Positions 7,928 through 19,839 of a stretch of 64,000 bases of DNA are shown here, in pieces. The DNA lies in NCBI RefSeq assembly GCF_008704495.1, contig NZ_CP023699.1, forward strand, positions 8,494,001 through 8,558,000, written 5' to 3'. This DNA comes from Streptomyces kanamyceticus. GTDB lineage: Bacteria; Actinomycetota; Actinomycetes; Streptomycetales; Streptomycetaceae. Both the position numbers and the translations under genes were made by a program. The stretch's first letter is position 1. Every line of letters begins with the position of its first letter. The notes below the pieces were generated by a model. It was not told the DNA's origin. It was given only the letters and a program-made list of their open reading frames with translations, and made no database searches.

Positions 7928-10900
7928 ATGTACGAGCTGTCCCGGGTCCGCCTCTACTCCATCGGTCCGGCCGGTGCGCGCTACGCCGACACCGTGCTCG
8001 ACCTGCGCGGAGTGGGCGCCGAGGTGCCCGACCCCGCGCCCACCCAGGCGGAGTTCTTCGAGGACGAGCCGGTAGGACCGCCGCGCCGCCCCGCGCCCGC
8101 GGGCGTGCTCTTCCTGGAGAACGGCGGCGGCAAGTCCGTCCTGCTCAAGCTGATCTTCTCGGTGATGCTGCCGGGCCACCGCAACACCCTCGGCGGCGCC
8201 AGCTCCGGAGTGCTGCGCAAGTTCCTGCTCGCCGACGACTGCGGCCATGTCGCCCTGGAGTGGCAGCACACCCTCACAGGCGAGTGCGTCGTGGTCGGCA
8301 AGGTCAGCGAATGGCGCGGCCGCCAGGTCTCCAACGACCCGCGGAAGTTCGCCGAGGCCTGGTACTCCTTCCGTCCTGGCCCCGGCCTGAGCCTGGACTC
8401 GCTGCCGGTCGCCGAGTCCACCGCCGTACGGCCTTCGGCGGAGGGCGCGTCCGGCGCGCAGGGACGGCGCCGCACCATGAAGGGGTTCCGGGACGCCCTG
8501 ACCGAGGCGGTCAAGGCCTACCCCCACCTCGAAATGCACTGGGAAGAGATCCACGACCGCTGGAACGAACACCTGGGCGACCTGGGTCTCGACCCCGAAC
8601 TCTTCCGCTACCAGCGGGAGATGAACGCCGACGAGGGCGAGGCCGCGGGTCTCTTCGCGGTCAAGAAGGACTCCGACTTCACCGACCTGCTGCTGCGCGC
8701 CGTCACGGACACCCGGGACACCGACGGCCTCGCCGACCTCGTCCACGGCTTCGGCAACAAGCTGGGCCGACGTGCCGAGCTCATGGCCGAGCGGGACTTC
8801 ACGGCGGGCTCCGTCGATCTCCTGGGCCGCATCGTGGACTCCGCCGAGATCCGGGCACGCGCGCGTGACGTGCACACGGGCGCCGAACGGCGCACCCGCA
8901 CCCTGGCCCGCAGGCTCTCCGCCCGCGGCGTCGAGGAGCGGGGCCGCGCCGCCGAGCTCGCCGAGCAGGTCACCGCCGCCGCGCACACCGTCACCGCCGC
9001 CGAGCAGGCGCGCGGCAAGAGCGCCCTGATCTCCGCCGAACTGGCCTACCGGCACGCCTCCCTGGCACTCACCGTCGCCGAGAAGGCCGCGGCCGCCCAG
9101 CGCCGCGAGCTCGTCGAGGCGCGCACCCTGCACGCCGCCTGGCAGGCCGCGGAGGCCGTCCTGCGGCACCGCGCCGCCGCCGACCGCTCCGCGCGCGTGG
9201 CCGTCGCCATCCGCGAGGCCGAGCGCGACGCGGCTCCCGCGCTCGCCGCCCGCGCCAAGGCCGCGTCCGACCTGGTCCGGGTCCTGCACACGGCCGCCGA
9301 AGGCGCCGAGAACCTCGCCAACGAAGAGGAGGAGCGCTCCGCGGCCCTCCAGGAGACCGGCGAGGCCGCACACCGCGACGCCACCGCGGCCGCCACCGAG
9401 GCGCAGCGCGCCCGCAGCGAGGTCGGCCACCTGCGCCAGCGCCTGACCGAGGTCGAGCAGGAGACCGCGGAGGCGGTCCGCGCGGGCTGGCTCGACGACA
9501 CCGCGCCCGACGCCGACCCGGCCCGTGCCGCGCTCGCCGCGAGCGACGCGGAGAAGACCACGGTCGCCGCGTGGGACACCGCCCGTGAGGCGGCCCGCCG
9601 CGCCACCGAGCAGGCCAAGGAGGCGGCCGCCGCCGAGGCCCGCGCCGAGCTGACCGCGGCCCGCGCGTCGGACGCCGCGACCGCGGCGGAGGGCGCCCAC
9701 GACGCGGAGCGCCGCGCCGCGGAGTCCATCGCCGACGACGAAAGGATCGCCGAGCTGCTCGGGCTGCCGGGCGGCGAGTCCGAAGGCGCGGTGCCGGGAC
9801 CCCGACAGGGAACGCCCGACGAGCGCCGGAGTGCCTTCTCCGTAGCGGAGCTCGACCGCTCCGCCGACGAGCTGCGCACCCTGCTCGACGACGGTGTCGC
9901 GGCCGCCGAGCGCAGCCTCTTCGACCTGCGCACCGCGGCCGCCGACGACTCCCGCATCCTCGGTGCCCTCGGCGACGGCGGTCTCCTGCCGCCAGGACCC
10001 GACGTCCTGGCCACCGTCGAGTTCCTCGGCGAGCACGGCATCCCCGCGCTGCCCGGCTGGCGCTATCTGGCCCAGGCCGTCGACCCCGCCGACCACGCGC
10101 GCGTGCTCGCCGCGAGGCCCGAGCTCGTCGACGGCGTCGTCATCACCGACCCCGACACCCACGCACGCGCCCGTGCCGCGCTCGCCGACGCCGCGCTGCT
10201 GCCCCGCTCCGCCGTCGCCGTGGGCACCGCCGCCGCCCTCCTCGCCCCCACGCCGGGCGAACAGGCCGCCGACAGCGGCGTCTTCCTCGTACCGCCGAAC
10301 CCGGCCATGCACGACGAGCACGCCGCCGACGAGGAGCGCCAGGCGCTGCGCGCGCGGGCCGCCCGGCGCGACGAGGAGATCAGGACGCTCGCCGTCCGGC
10401 TCGCCAAGGACCGCGAGCTGGCCGCGCGCCTCGCCTCCTGGCGCTCGGGCTGCCCGAGCGGCCGCCTCGCGGAGCTCGCCACCGCCGCGGAGGCGGCCCG
10501 CGCCTTCGCCGAGGAGGCCGAGGCCGAGCTCGCCGAGTGCCGCACGGCCCGCGCGGAGGCCGACGAGACCGCGGGCGACGCGGTACGCGTGCGTGACGAG
10601 CGGCAGGAGGCCGCCCAGCGCGCCAGGCGCTCCGCCGACGCCCTCGCGGGCCTCGCCTACCGGCTCCGCGAGCGGGCGGGCTGGCAGGTCAAACTGCGCG
10701 AACTGGCCGACGACGCCGTCGAGTCGGAGGCCCGCGCCCAGACCTGCCTGGACCGCGCCCGCGCCGCCGACGAGGACCGCCGCGCCGCCCAGCGCGCCGC
10801 CGACGACGCCCGCCGCACCGCGCGCGCCCTGCGCGCCGAGCGCGCCGAGATCGCCGGTGCCCCCGAGGACGTGTCGCAGGAGACGGAGCCCGCCAAGACG

Positions 10901-12544
10901 TCGCTGCCCGCCCTGCGGGAGGCCTACCGCGCGGCGTCGCAGCTCTACGAGAAGGTCGGTGTCGGCGCCGACCTGCGCGCCGAGCAGGCCCGTGCCGAGA
11001 GCGACGAGAGCGCCGCCCTCGCCGAGCTGGACCGGCTCAGCAACAAGGTCCGTACCCGTGCCGCCCTGCTCCTCGAAGGCACCGACGGATCCGACGGCCC
11101 CTCCCGGCAGGCCGCCGCCGCGCGCGCGGAGGCCCAGGTCCAGCTGATCGAGGCCCGCTCGGCCACCGCGAGCGAGCAGCTCGGCCGCCTGCGCGGCGAG
11201 GCCGAGCGGCACGCGCCCGAGGACGGCGAGGCCCACACCGAGCTGCCCGACGACCGCATCCCCTCGGACGCCGAGCAGGCCCAGGTGCTGCTGCGCACCG
11301 CGACCGGTGAACTGGCCGCGCACACCGAGGCGTTGAGCCGCGCCAAGGAAGCGCACGCGGCGCTGCTGCACACCCACCGCACCACGGAGGACGCGGCCGG
11401 TGGCTTCGACGAGACCGCCGCGCTGCTGCGGGACCTGCTGCGCGAGCACCAGGGCGAAGAGGCCGAGGAAGCCGTCGAGGCGTTCCCCGGCACCCTCGAA
11501 GAGGCCCGCCACTCCGCCGCCGAGGCCCGCCGCTCCCTGCGCGGCTGCGCCGCCGACCTGTCCGCCGCGGAGGCCGCCGTCCGCGAGGCCAGCGACATCC
11601 TCGTACGCCATGCGAACGCGACCCGGTACGAGCAGGTGCGCACCCCCGCCCGCCAGCAGATCCGCGAGCTGCCCGCGTCCGCGCTGCCCGAACACGCCAA
11701 GAAGTGGGCGGACGCCTTCGCGCCCCGGCTGCGCGTCCTGACGGACGAGCTGGAGCAGTTGGAGCGCAACCGCGACAGCATCGTCGACCGGCTGCGCGGC
11801 CTCGTCGAGTCCGCCCTCGCCACCCTGCGCTCCGCCCAGCGCCTGTCCCGCCTTCCGGAGGGCCTGGGGGAGTGGTCGGGCCAGGAGTTCCTGCGCGTCC
11901 GCTTCGAGGAGCCCGACCAGACGACGCTCGTCGAGCGCCTCGGCGAGGTCGTCGACGAGGCCACCCGCGCCGCCGTCAAGAAGAACTCCGACATGCGGCG
12001 CGACGGCATGTCCCTGCTGCTGCGCGGAGTCCAGGCCGCCCTGGAGCCGCGCGGCATCGCCGTGGAGATCCTCAAGCCGGACGCCGTGCTGCGCGCCGAG
12101 CGCGTCCCCGTCGGGCAGATGGGCGACGTGTTCTCGGGCGGCCAGCTGCTCACCGCGGCCATCGCCCTGTACTGCACGATGGCCGCCCTGCGCAGCAACG
12201 ACCGCGGCCGCGACAAGCACCGGCACGCGGGCACGCTCTTCCTCGACAACCCCATCGGCCGCGCCAACGCGACGTACCTCCTGGAGCTCCAGCGCGCCGT
12301 CTCGGACGCGCTCGGCGTGCAGCTGCTCTATACGACGGGGCTGTTCGACACGACGGCGCTCGCGGAGTTCCCGCTGGTCATCCGGTTGCGCAACGACGCG
12401 GACCTGCGGGCGGGGCTGAAGTACATCAGCGTCGAGGAGCACCTGCGTCCCGGCCTGCCGCAGCAGGACCCGGGCGGCGAGACGGTGCACGGCGAGATCA
12501 CCGCGACACGGATGTACAAGCGCCCGGATCCGGTCACTCCGTAG
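7928..12544 (+). CDS. SMC-like coiled-coil ABC ATPase (MukB/MksB/JetC-like)
   Basis: The 1538-aa protein has split-head SMC architecture. Walker A 'NGGGKS' lies at residues 65-70. Long Ala/Glu/Arg-rich coiled coils run from about 330 to 680. A globular, hinge-like segment spans about 685-795 ('HGIPALPGWRYLAQAVDP' to 'SAVAVGTAAALLAP'). Coiled coil resumes to about 1330, then come the ABC signature 'FSGGQ' (1402-1406) and a Walker B-like 'TLFLDNPIG'. At that last site the usual catalytic Glu after Asp1440 is Asn. With the two genes before it, the protein would form a condensin-like complex acting on DNA. The ATG at 7928 follows an 82-bp gap. The family (plasmid defence, chromosome condensation or other) is unresolved. 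Confidence 0.8.
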   Translation: MYELSRVRLYSIGPAGARYADTVLDLRGVGAEVPDPAPTQAEFFEDEPVGPPRRPAPAGVLFLENGGGKSVLLKLIFSVMLPGHRNTLGGASSGVLRKFLLADDCGHVALEWQHTLTGECVVVGKVSEWRGRQVSNDPRKFAEAWYSFRPGPGLSLDSLPVAESTAVRPSAEGASGAQGRRRTMKGFRDALTEAVKAYPHLEMHWEEIHDRWNEHLGDLGLDPELFRYQREMNADEGEAAGLFAVKKDSDFTDLLLRAVTDTRDTDGLADLVHGFGNKLGRRAELMAERDFTAGSVDLLGRIVDSAEIRARARDVHTGAERRTRTLARRLSARGVEERGRAAELAEQVTAAAHTVTAAEQARGKSALISAELAYRHASLALTVAEKAAAAQRRELVEARTLHAAWQAAEAVLRHRAAADRSARVAVAIREAERDAAPALAARAKAASDLVRVLHTAAEGAENLANEEEERSAALQETGEAAHRDATAAATEAQRARSEVGHLRQRLTEVEQETAEAVRAGWLDDTAPDADPARAALAASDAEKTTVAAWDTAREAARRATEQAKEAAAAEARAELTAARASDAATAAEGAHDAERRAAESIADDERIAELLGLPGGESEGAVPGPRQGTPDERRSAFSVAELDRSADELRTLLDDGVAAAERSLFDLRTAAADDSRILGALGDGGLLPPGPDVLATVEFLGEHGIPALPGWRYLAQAVDPADHARVLAARPELVDGVVITDPDTHARARAALADAALLPRSAVAVGTAAALLAPTPGEQAADSGVFLVPPNPAMHDEHAADEERQALRARAARRDEEIRTLAVRLAKDRELAARLASWRSGCPSGRLAELATAAEAARAFAEEAEAELAECRTARAEADETAGDAVRVRDERQEAAQRARRSADALAGLAYRLRERAGWQVKLRELADDAVESEARAQTCLDRARAADEDRRAAQRAADDARRTARALRAERAEIAGAPEDVSQETEPAKTSLPALREAYRAASQLYEKVGVGADLRAEQARAESDESAALAELDRLSNKVRTRAALLLEGTDGSDGPSRQAAAARAEAQVQLIEARSATASEQLGRLRGEAERHAPEDGEAHTELPDDRIPSDAEQAQVLLRTATGELAAHTEALSRAKEAHAALLHTHRTTEDAAGGFDETAALLRDLLREHQGEEAEEAVEAFPGTLEEARHSAAEARRSLRGCAADLSAAEAAVREASDILVRHANATRYEQVRTPARQQIRELPASALPEHAKKWADAFAPRLRVLTDELEQLERNRDSIVDRLRGLVESALATLRSAQRLSRLPEGLGEWSGQEFLRVRFEEPDQTTLVERLGEVVDEATRAAVKKNSDMRRDGMSLLLRGVQAALEPRGIAVEILKPDAVLRAERVPVGQMGDVFSGGQLLTAAIALYCTMAALRSNDRGRDKHRHAGTLFLDNPIGRANATYLLELQRAVSDALGVQLLYTTGLFDTTALAEFPLVIRLRNDADLRAGLKYISVEEHLRPGLPQQDPGGETVHGEITATRMYKRPDPVTP

Positions 12545-12557
12545 TGGGCCGTTGTCG

Positions 12558-13679
12558 TCAGGCGGCGAGCCGTTTGGTCAGCCACTCGTGGAACAGGCCG
12601 ATGTGGTGCTCGGTGGGCACCAGCACGCCGCCCGCGCGGTAGGCGCGTGACGCCATCGCGGGCTGGGTGCGCTCGCAGGCCGCGAAGTCCTGGATGTTGA
12701 CCCGGTGGAAGAGCTCCACGGACTTCGACAGATCGGCTCCGGAGGCGACGACGTCGGGTGCGTACAGCCAGTCGCACTCGACGACCGTGCGGTCCTCGGC
12801 CAGCGGGAACATGCGGTGCAGGATCACGTGGTCGGGGACGAGGTTGATGAACACGGTCGGCTTGACGGTGACCGCGTAGTAGCGCCGGTCCTGGTCCTGC
12901 GAGACCGCGGGCAGCCGCCCGAAGCCCGCGCTGCCGTCGACGGTGAAGCCGCCCACCTCGTCGCCGAACGCGGCACCGTGCCCTACGTAGTACTGCGCGG
13001 CGAAGCCGTCCGCGAACTCCGGCAGGACGTCGGTGAGTTCGGGGTGGATGGTCGCGCAGTGGTAGCACTCCATGAAGTTCTCGACGATCAGCTTCCAGTT
13101 GGCGCGTACGTCGTAGGTGAGGCGCTTGCCGAGCGCGAGTCCCTCGGTGCCGTAGCGCTCGATGGACGCCGGGTCGCCGAGACGTTCGGCCGCCGCGCCG
13201 ATCACGGTCTCCTCGAAGGAGGGCGGTTCGTCGGCCAGACACACCCAGGCATAGCCGAGCCACTCCCGCAGGGCCACCTTCACCAGGCCGTACGCGGCGC
13301 GGTCCACGTCCGGCATCTTCACCAGGTTGGGCGCCGCGATCAGCCTCCCGTCCAGGTCGTACGTCCAGGCGTGGTACGGGCATTGCAGGGCGCGCCTGAC
13401 CTGTCCGGACTCCTCCGTGCACAGGCGGGCGCCGCGGTGCCTGCAGACGTTGAGGAAGGCGCGCAGCTCGCCGGTGCGCGAGCGGGTGATCAGGACGCTC
13501 TCCCTGCCGATGGTCACGGTGCGGAACGCCCCCGGCTCGTCGAGGTCGGCGGCGCGCACCGCGCAGCACCACAGGGCTTCGAAGACGCGTTCCTGCTCCT
13601 GCCGGAAGATCTCCGGGTCGGTGTAGTAACGGCCTGGCAGAGTCGTGATGAGACTCGAAGGGACCGGGGTCGTCGGCAC
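12558..13679 (-). CDS. Rieske non-heme iron oxygenase, glycine betaine demethylase (GbcA)-like
   Basis: The 373-aa oxygenase alpha subunit has a Rieske [2Fe-2S] site made of 'NVCRHRGARLC' (C-x-H) near residue 75 and 'CPYHAWTYDLDG' (C-x2-H) near 95. A mononuclear iron site follows at 'NWKLIVENFMECYHCATIHP' near 190. The family demethylates quaternary ammonium compounds; GbcA turns glycine betaine into dimethylglycine plus formaldehyde. Neighbouring dimethylglycine- and sarcosine-oxidase-like genes and a formaldehyde dehydrogenase make betaine the likely substrate, with stachydrine or carnitine as alternatives. The GTG start at 13679 follows TTGAGGAG. No reductase is fused; the ferredoxin pair at 19840-21398 is the probable electron source. 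Confidence 0.85.
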   Translation of the reverse strand: MPTTPVPSSLITTLPGRYYTDPEIFRQEQERVFEALWCCAVRAADLDEPGAFRTVTIGRESVLITRSRTGELRAFLNVCRHRGARLCTEESGQVRRALQCPYHAWTYDLDGRLIAAPNLVKMPDVDRAAYGLVKVALREWLGYAWVCLADEPPSFEETVIGAAAERLGDPASIERYGTEGLALGKRLTYDVRANWKLIVENFMECYHCATIHPELTDVLPEFADGFAAQYYVGHGAAFGDEVGGFTVDGSAGFGRLPAVSQDQDRRYYAVTVKPTVFINLVPDHVILHRMFPLAEDRTVVECDWLYAPDVVASGADLSKSVELFHRVNIQDFAACERTQPAMASRAYRAGGVLVPTEHHIGLFHEWLTKRLAA

Positions 13680-13690
13680 GGTCGTACTCC

Positions 13691-14860
13691 TCAAGCGGGG
13701 GCGGCGGCAGCGGGTGCGGCGGCGAGGCGGCTGGGGTCGAAGAGCCCGATGGGGTGATCGGTGTAGCCGTGCAGTGCCAGATCGGCGACGATCTCGCCGA
13801 CCACGGGCACGAACTTGAAGCCGTGCCCCGAGAATCCGGCCGCGACGGTGACCGAGCCGGGGTGGGCCGGATGCCGCGCGATGACGAAGTGCTCGTCGGG
13901 GCTGTTGGAGTACATGCAGGTCGCGGCCTTCAGGAAGCGGCCGGGCAGGGCCGGGATCAGCCGTCCCGCCTGGTCGGCCATCGCGGTCACCTCGTGGTCG
14001 TGCACCGTCCGCTCGATGTTCTCCGGAGTGCAGACCGTGCCCTTGCGGAAGAAGGCGACCTTCGCGCCGAGGCCGGGACCGTCGATGGCGGGGAAGCCGT
14101 AGACCTGCACGCCGTCGGCGTCCTCCCAGATGTAGATCGGGTGGTTCTCCGGCTCGAACGGGCGCACTCCACCGGTCGGTTCGAACCAGTACATGACCTG
14201 CCGCTCGATGGTGAACGGCACCCCGAGGTCGGTCAGCAGGCCCGGCGCCCAGGCGCCCGGGCAGATCACCAACTGGCCGGCGGTGTAGGTGTCCTCCGCG
14301 GTGTGCACCCTGACGCCGTCGCGGTAGGGCTCCCACCGCGTCATGGGCTCCTCGAAGTGCAGGTCGGCGCCCCGCTGGGTGGCCAGCTGGAGGTGGGCCG
14401 CCACGGTGTTCTCCGGACGGACCAGACCCGCCCGCGCCTCGTACAGCGCCACCTCGTCGTCGCGCGGCGTCAGCGTGGGAAAGCGGCGGCGGATCTCCTT
14501 GGCGTCGAGCATCTCGTGGGGCAGGTCCCACTGCTCGGCGGAGCGCCGTGATCCGGACACGGTGCGGCTCTCGGGGCGGCCCAGCATCACGCCGCCGCAG
14601 AGCGTGGCGACCTCGCGCCCGGTGTCCTTTTCGAGGCGGTCGTAGAGCTCGTAGGCGCGCAGCAGCAGGGGTACGTACGCGGGATCCTCGAAGTAGGACT
14701 GCCGGGTGACGCGCGAACCGCCGTGACTGGAGCCGCGGTTGTGCACCGGGCCGAACCTCTCCAGACCGAGCACGCGGGCGCCGCGCGAGGACAGGTGGTG
14801 GGCGGCGGCACTCCCCATGCCGCCGAGACCGATGACGATGACGTCGTACGTGGGTGGCAC
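13691..14860 (-). CDS. Monomeric sarcosine oxidase / N-methyl amino acid oxidase (SolA/MSOX family)
   Basis: The 389-aa FAD protein has the dinucleotide fold '[20 protein letters not shown]' at the N-terminus and the MSOX-type '[20 protein letters not shown]' just after. It ends with 'HFVIARHP' and '[18 protein letters not shown]', the conserved substrate/FAD block of the family. In this cluster it would oxidise sarcosine to glycine and formaldehyde. The start GTG at 14860 follows GGAGGAAT. The gap to the Rieske gene is only 11 bp, so the two are co-transcribed. The C-terminus has a short Ala/Pro tail. Confidence 0.88.
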   Translation of the reverse strand: MPPTYDVIVIGLGGMGSAAAHHLSSRGARVLGLERFGPVHNRGSSHGGSRVTRQSYFEDPAYVPLLLRAYELYDRLEKDTGREVATLCGGVMLGRPESRTVSGSRRSAEQWDLPHEMLDAKEIRRRFPTLTPRDDEVALYEARAGLVRPENTVAAHLQLATQRGADLHFEEPMTRWEPYRDGVRVHTAEDTYTAGQLVICPGAWAPGLLTDLGVPFTIERQVMYWFEPTGGVRPFEPENHPIYIWEDADGVQVYGFPAIDGPGLGAKVAFFRKGTVCTPENIERTVHDHEVTAMADQAGRLIPALPGRFLKAATCMYSNSPDEHFVIARHPAHPGSVTVAAGFSGHGFKFVPVVGEIVADLALHGYTDHPIGLFDPSRLAAAPAAAAPA

Positions 14861-14920
14861 GGGATTCCTCCGGAATGTCGGGCGGTTGAGCGGCCTTGTG
14901 GAAGTTCGGTGCGGTTCGGG

Positions 14921-14973
14921 TGCGCCCCGAAGGGGCGCGGGGAACTGCGCGACCAGCCACGGCGCGCCCGCAG
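14921..14973. repeat. Interspersed Streptomyces GC-rich palindromic repeat
   Basis: A hairpin of GCGCCCC (14922-14928), loop GAA, and GGGGCGC (14932-14938) is followed directly by GGGGAACTGCGCGACCAGCC. I recall this combination as a very common intergenic repeat in Streptomyces genomes. It lies in the 140-bp gap between the dimethylglycine oxidase-like and sarcosine oxidase-like genes and may attenuate or stabilise the operon transcript. No other copy was noticed in this window. Confidence 0.6.
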
Positions 14974-15000
14974 ATGTGGACCGTATTTCCCGCGGAGCGC

Positions 15001-18536
<3,536 letters not shown>

Positions 18537-18555
18537 GGCCAGGCTCCTCTGCTGT

Positions 18556-18640
18556 TGCGCACGGCACGACGGTGTGGTGCGTACGGCACGACGGCGTGAT
18601 GCGTACGGCGCGATGGCGTTGTTGCGTACTGCACGATCGG
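18556..18640. promoter_or_regulatory. Four tandem 17-bp repeats upstream of the betaine operon
   Basis: Near-identical units TGCGYACGGCRCGAYGG begin at 18556, 18578, 18600 and 18623, a spacing of 22, 22 and 23 bp. Each unit contains short TGC...GCA arms around GYACG. They occupy the region just upstream of the mscR start, so they may be a multi-site operator, perhaps for the neighbouring IclR protein, or slippage-born spacer DNA. About two helical turns separate the units, so all could be bound on one face of the helix. Confidence 0.6.
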
Positions 18641-18645
18641 TTGCG

Positions 18646-18660
18646 CTATGAGAGACATAG
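18646..18660. promoter_or_regulatory. Small inverted repeat CTATG-N5-CATAG
   Basis: Perfect 5-bp arms flank AGAGA directly beyond the four 17-bp repeats. The spacing suits a dimeric regulator site. Nothing else ties it to a particular protein. Confidence 0.35.
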
Positions 18661-18737
18661 TGGGAACGCCATCAAGAGGCCGTCAAGGGGGCGGAGTTAA
18701 CCCTTCGCAAAACCCGGGGGCGCACGGAAACACGGCA

Positions 18738-18806
18738 GACACGAACGAGGGTGGGGTCGACACGAACGAGGGCGGGGCCGGGAATTCCCGGCCCCGCCCT
18801 CGTTCG
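18738..18806 (-). terminator. 44-bp perfect palindrome with a flanking direct repeat, at the 3' end of the IclR gene
   Basis: Positions 18763-18806 form a perfect 44-bp palindrome centred on GGGAATTCCC, starting 14 bp after the IclR stop in the direction of reading. It would make a very stable hairpin without a T-run. The 21-bp blocks 18738-18758 and 18759-18779 are tandem copies with two differences, so half of the palindrome appears to have been duplicated. Termination of the IclR transcript before the mscR promoter region is the simplest role. Confidence 0.65.
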
Positions 18807-18819
18807 GATCCGCGCCCGG

Positions 18820-19650
18820 TCAGAAGCCGTACCCCATCCGCCGGGAGAGCTCCACGGCCGCCGCGACCGTGCGCTTGGCGAGCTCGGTCAGCCGGTCCTC
18901 GGTCAGCCGGTACACCGGCCCCGACGCGCTGAGCGCCCCGATCACCTTGCCGTCGTGCCCCCGCACGGGCGCGGCGACGGCGGCCAGACCGACCTCCAAC
19001 TCCTCGACGGCGACGGCGAATCCAAGTTCCACGACGGTCTCAAGATCGCCGCGCAGCGCCACCGTTCCCGTCACCGTGTGCTCGGTGAGCCGCGGCAGCG
19101 TGCGCGCTATCAGGCCCTCGCGCAGCGTGGTCGGCAGATGCGCGAGGAGCACCTTGCCGCTGGAGGTGGCGTGCAGCGGGGTGCGTCTGCCCAGCCAGTT
19201 CTGCGCGGTCACCGACGCCGGGCCGCGCGCCTGCATGATGTTGACCGCGGCGTCGTCGTCCAGGACCGCGATGTTGACCGTCTCGCCCAGCTCGTCGGCG
19301 AGCTCCCGGCAGACCGGGCCGCCCTCCTGGGAGATGTCCATGCGCACTGCCGCCGCCCCCGCCAGACGGAGTACGCCCGCGCCCAGGAAGTACTTGCCGC
19401 GGTCCTTGGCCTGACCGACGAGCCCGCGGTTCTCCAGCACCCCGAGGAGCCGGAAGGCCGTCGACTTGTGCACGCCCAACTCGTCGGCGATGTCGGTGAC
19501 TCCGGCCTCGCCGAGCCGCGCGAGGATCTCCAGGACGCTCACCGCGCGGTCCACGGACTGGACGGATCCGGCGGCTCCCTTCGGCTGCCGCTCCCGGGCT
19601 CGCCCGTCGGGGCCACTGTTCTGATCAGCCTGTTTCCGCGTGCCGGTCAT
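18820..19650 (-). CDS. IclR family transcriptional regulator
   Basis: The 276-aa protein has a polar N-terminal tail of about 30 residues and an IclR winged helix at about 30-90 ('SVDRAVSVLEILARLGEAGV', 'LGVHKSTAFRLLGVLENRGL'). The C-terminal effector domain carries 'GRRTPLHATSSGKVLLAHLP' and 'VAAPVRGHDGKVIGALSASG'. It lies between the betaine-demethylation operon and the divergent ferredoxin/reductase pair, so control of both is likely. The ligand is probably a betaine-pathway metabolite; that is inference. The long leader contains two perfect hairpins. Confidence 0.93.
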   Translation of the reverse strand: MTGTRKQADQNSGPDGRARERQPKGAAGSVQSVDRAVSVLEILARLGEAGVTDIADELGVHKSTAFRLLGVLENRGLVGQAKDRGKYFLGAGVLRLAGAAAVRMDISQEGGPVCRELADELGETVNIAVLDDDAAVNIMQARGPASVTAQNWLGRRTPLHATSSGKVLLAHLPTTLREGLIARTLPRLTEHTVTGTVALRGDLETVVELGFAVAVEELEVGLAAVAAPVRGHDGKVIGALSASGPVYRLTEDRLTELAKRTVAAAVELSRRMGYGF

Positions 19651-19670
19651 ATCTCAACTCTCACTACCTG

Positions 19671-19722
19671 GCGGCCCGTCGGGCCGCGTCTTCGGGAAGC
19701 CCTTGACGCGGTGGGCTTCCCG
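19671..19722 (-). promoter_or_regulatory. Two perfect hairpins in the leader upstream of the IclR gene
   Basis: GCGGCCC-GTC-GGGCCGC (19671-19687) and CGGGAAGCCC-N10-GGGCTTCCCG (19693-19722) lie 20-72 bp ahead of the IclR start. If the IclR mRNA begins near the operator region they form two consecutive stem-loops in its 5' leader. Rightward, the loop of the second one contains TTGACG, which could instead be part of a promoter for the ferredoxin gene. Confidence 0.45.
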
Positions 19723-19732
19723 ACCGGATTCT

Positions 19733-19776
19733 GTTGCGCATAGCGCTCCCTCGTGCGCCATGCGAAACATCATGTT
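19733..19776. promoter_or_regulatory. Inverted pair of 16-bp sites and an adjacent palindrome in the IclR/ferredoxin divergent region
   Basis: GTTGCGCATAGCGCTC (19733-19748) and GTGCGCCATGCGAAAC (19753-19768) are inverted copies of one another with 4 differences. AACAT-C-ATGTT (19766-19776) overlaps the second copy. The position midway between divergent genes makes this the best candidate operator for the IclR protein. The core TTGCGCA also resembles the repeats at 18556-18640. Confidence 0.5.
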
Positions 19777-19839
19777 ACCGAAGGGTCTTGTCCCCAGAAG
19801 GGGCCAGGACCGGGCCGAATGAGACCAAGAGGGGGGCCC

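Noticed and set aside
7907..12490. A 1527-codon open frame antisense to the SMC-like gene
   Set aside because: It is the GC-rich shadow of the real gene: Gly/Val/Leu-rich composition, no domain, and in register with third-position bias of the opposite strand.
12545..12557. A JetD/MksG nuclease gene next to the SMC-like operon
   Set aside because: Only 13 bp separate the SMC-like gene from a convergent Rieske oxygenase, and the upstream neighbour is a GntR regulator.
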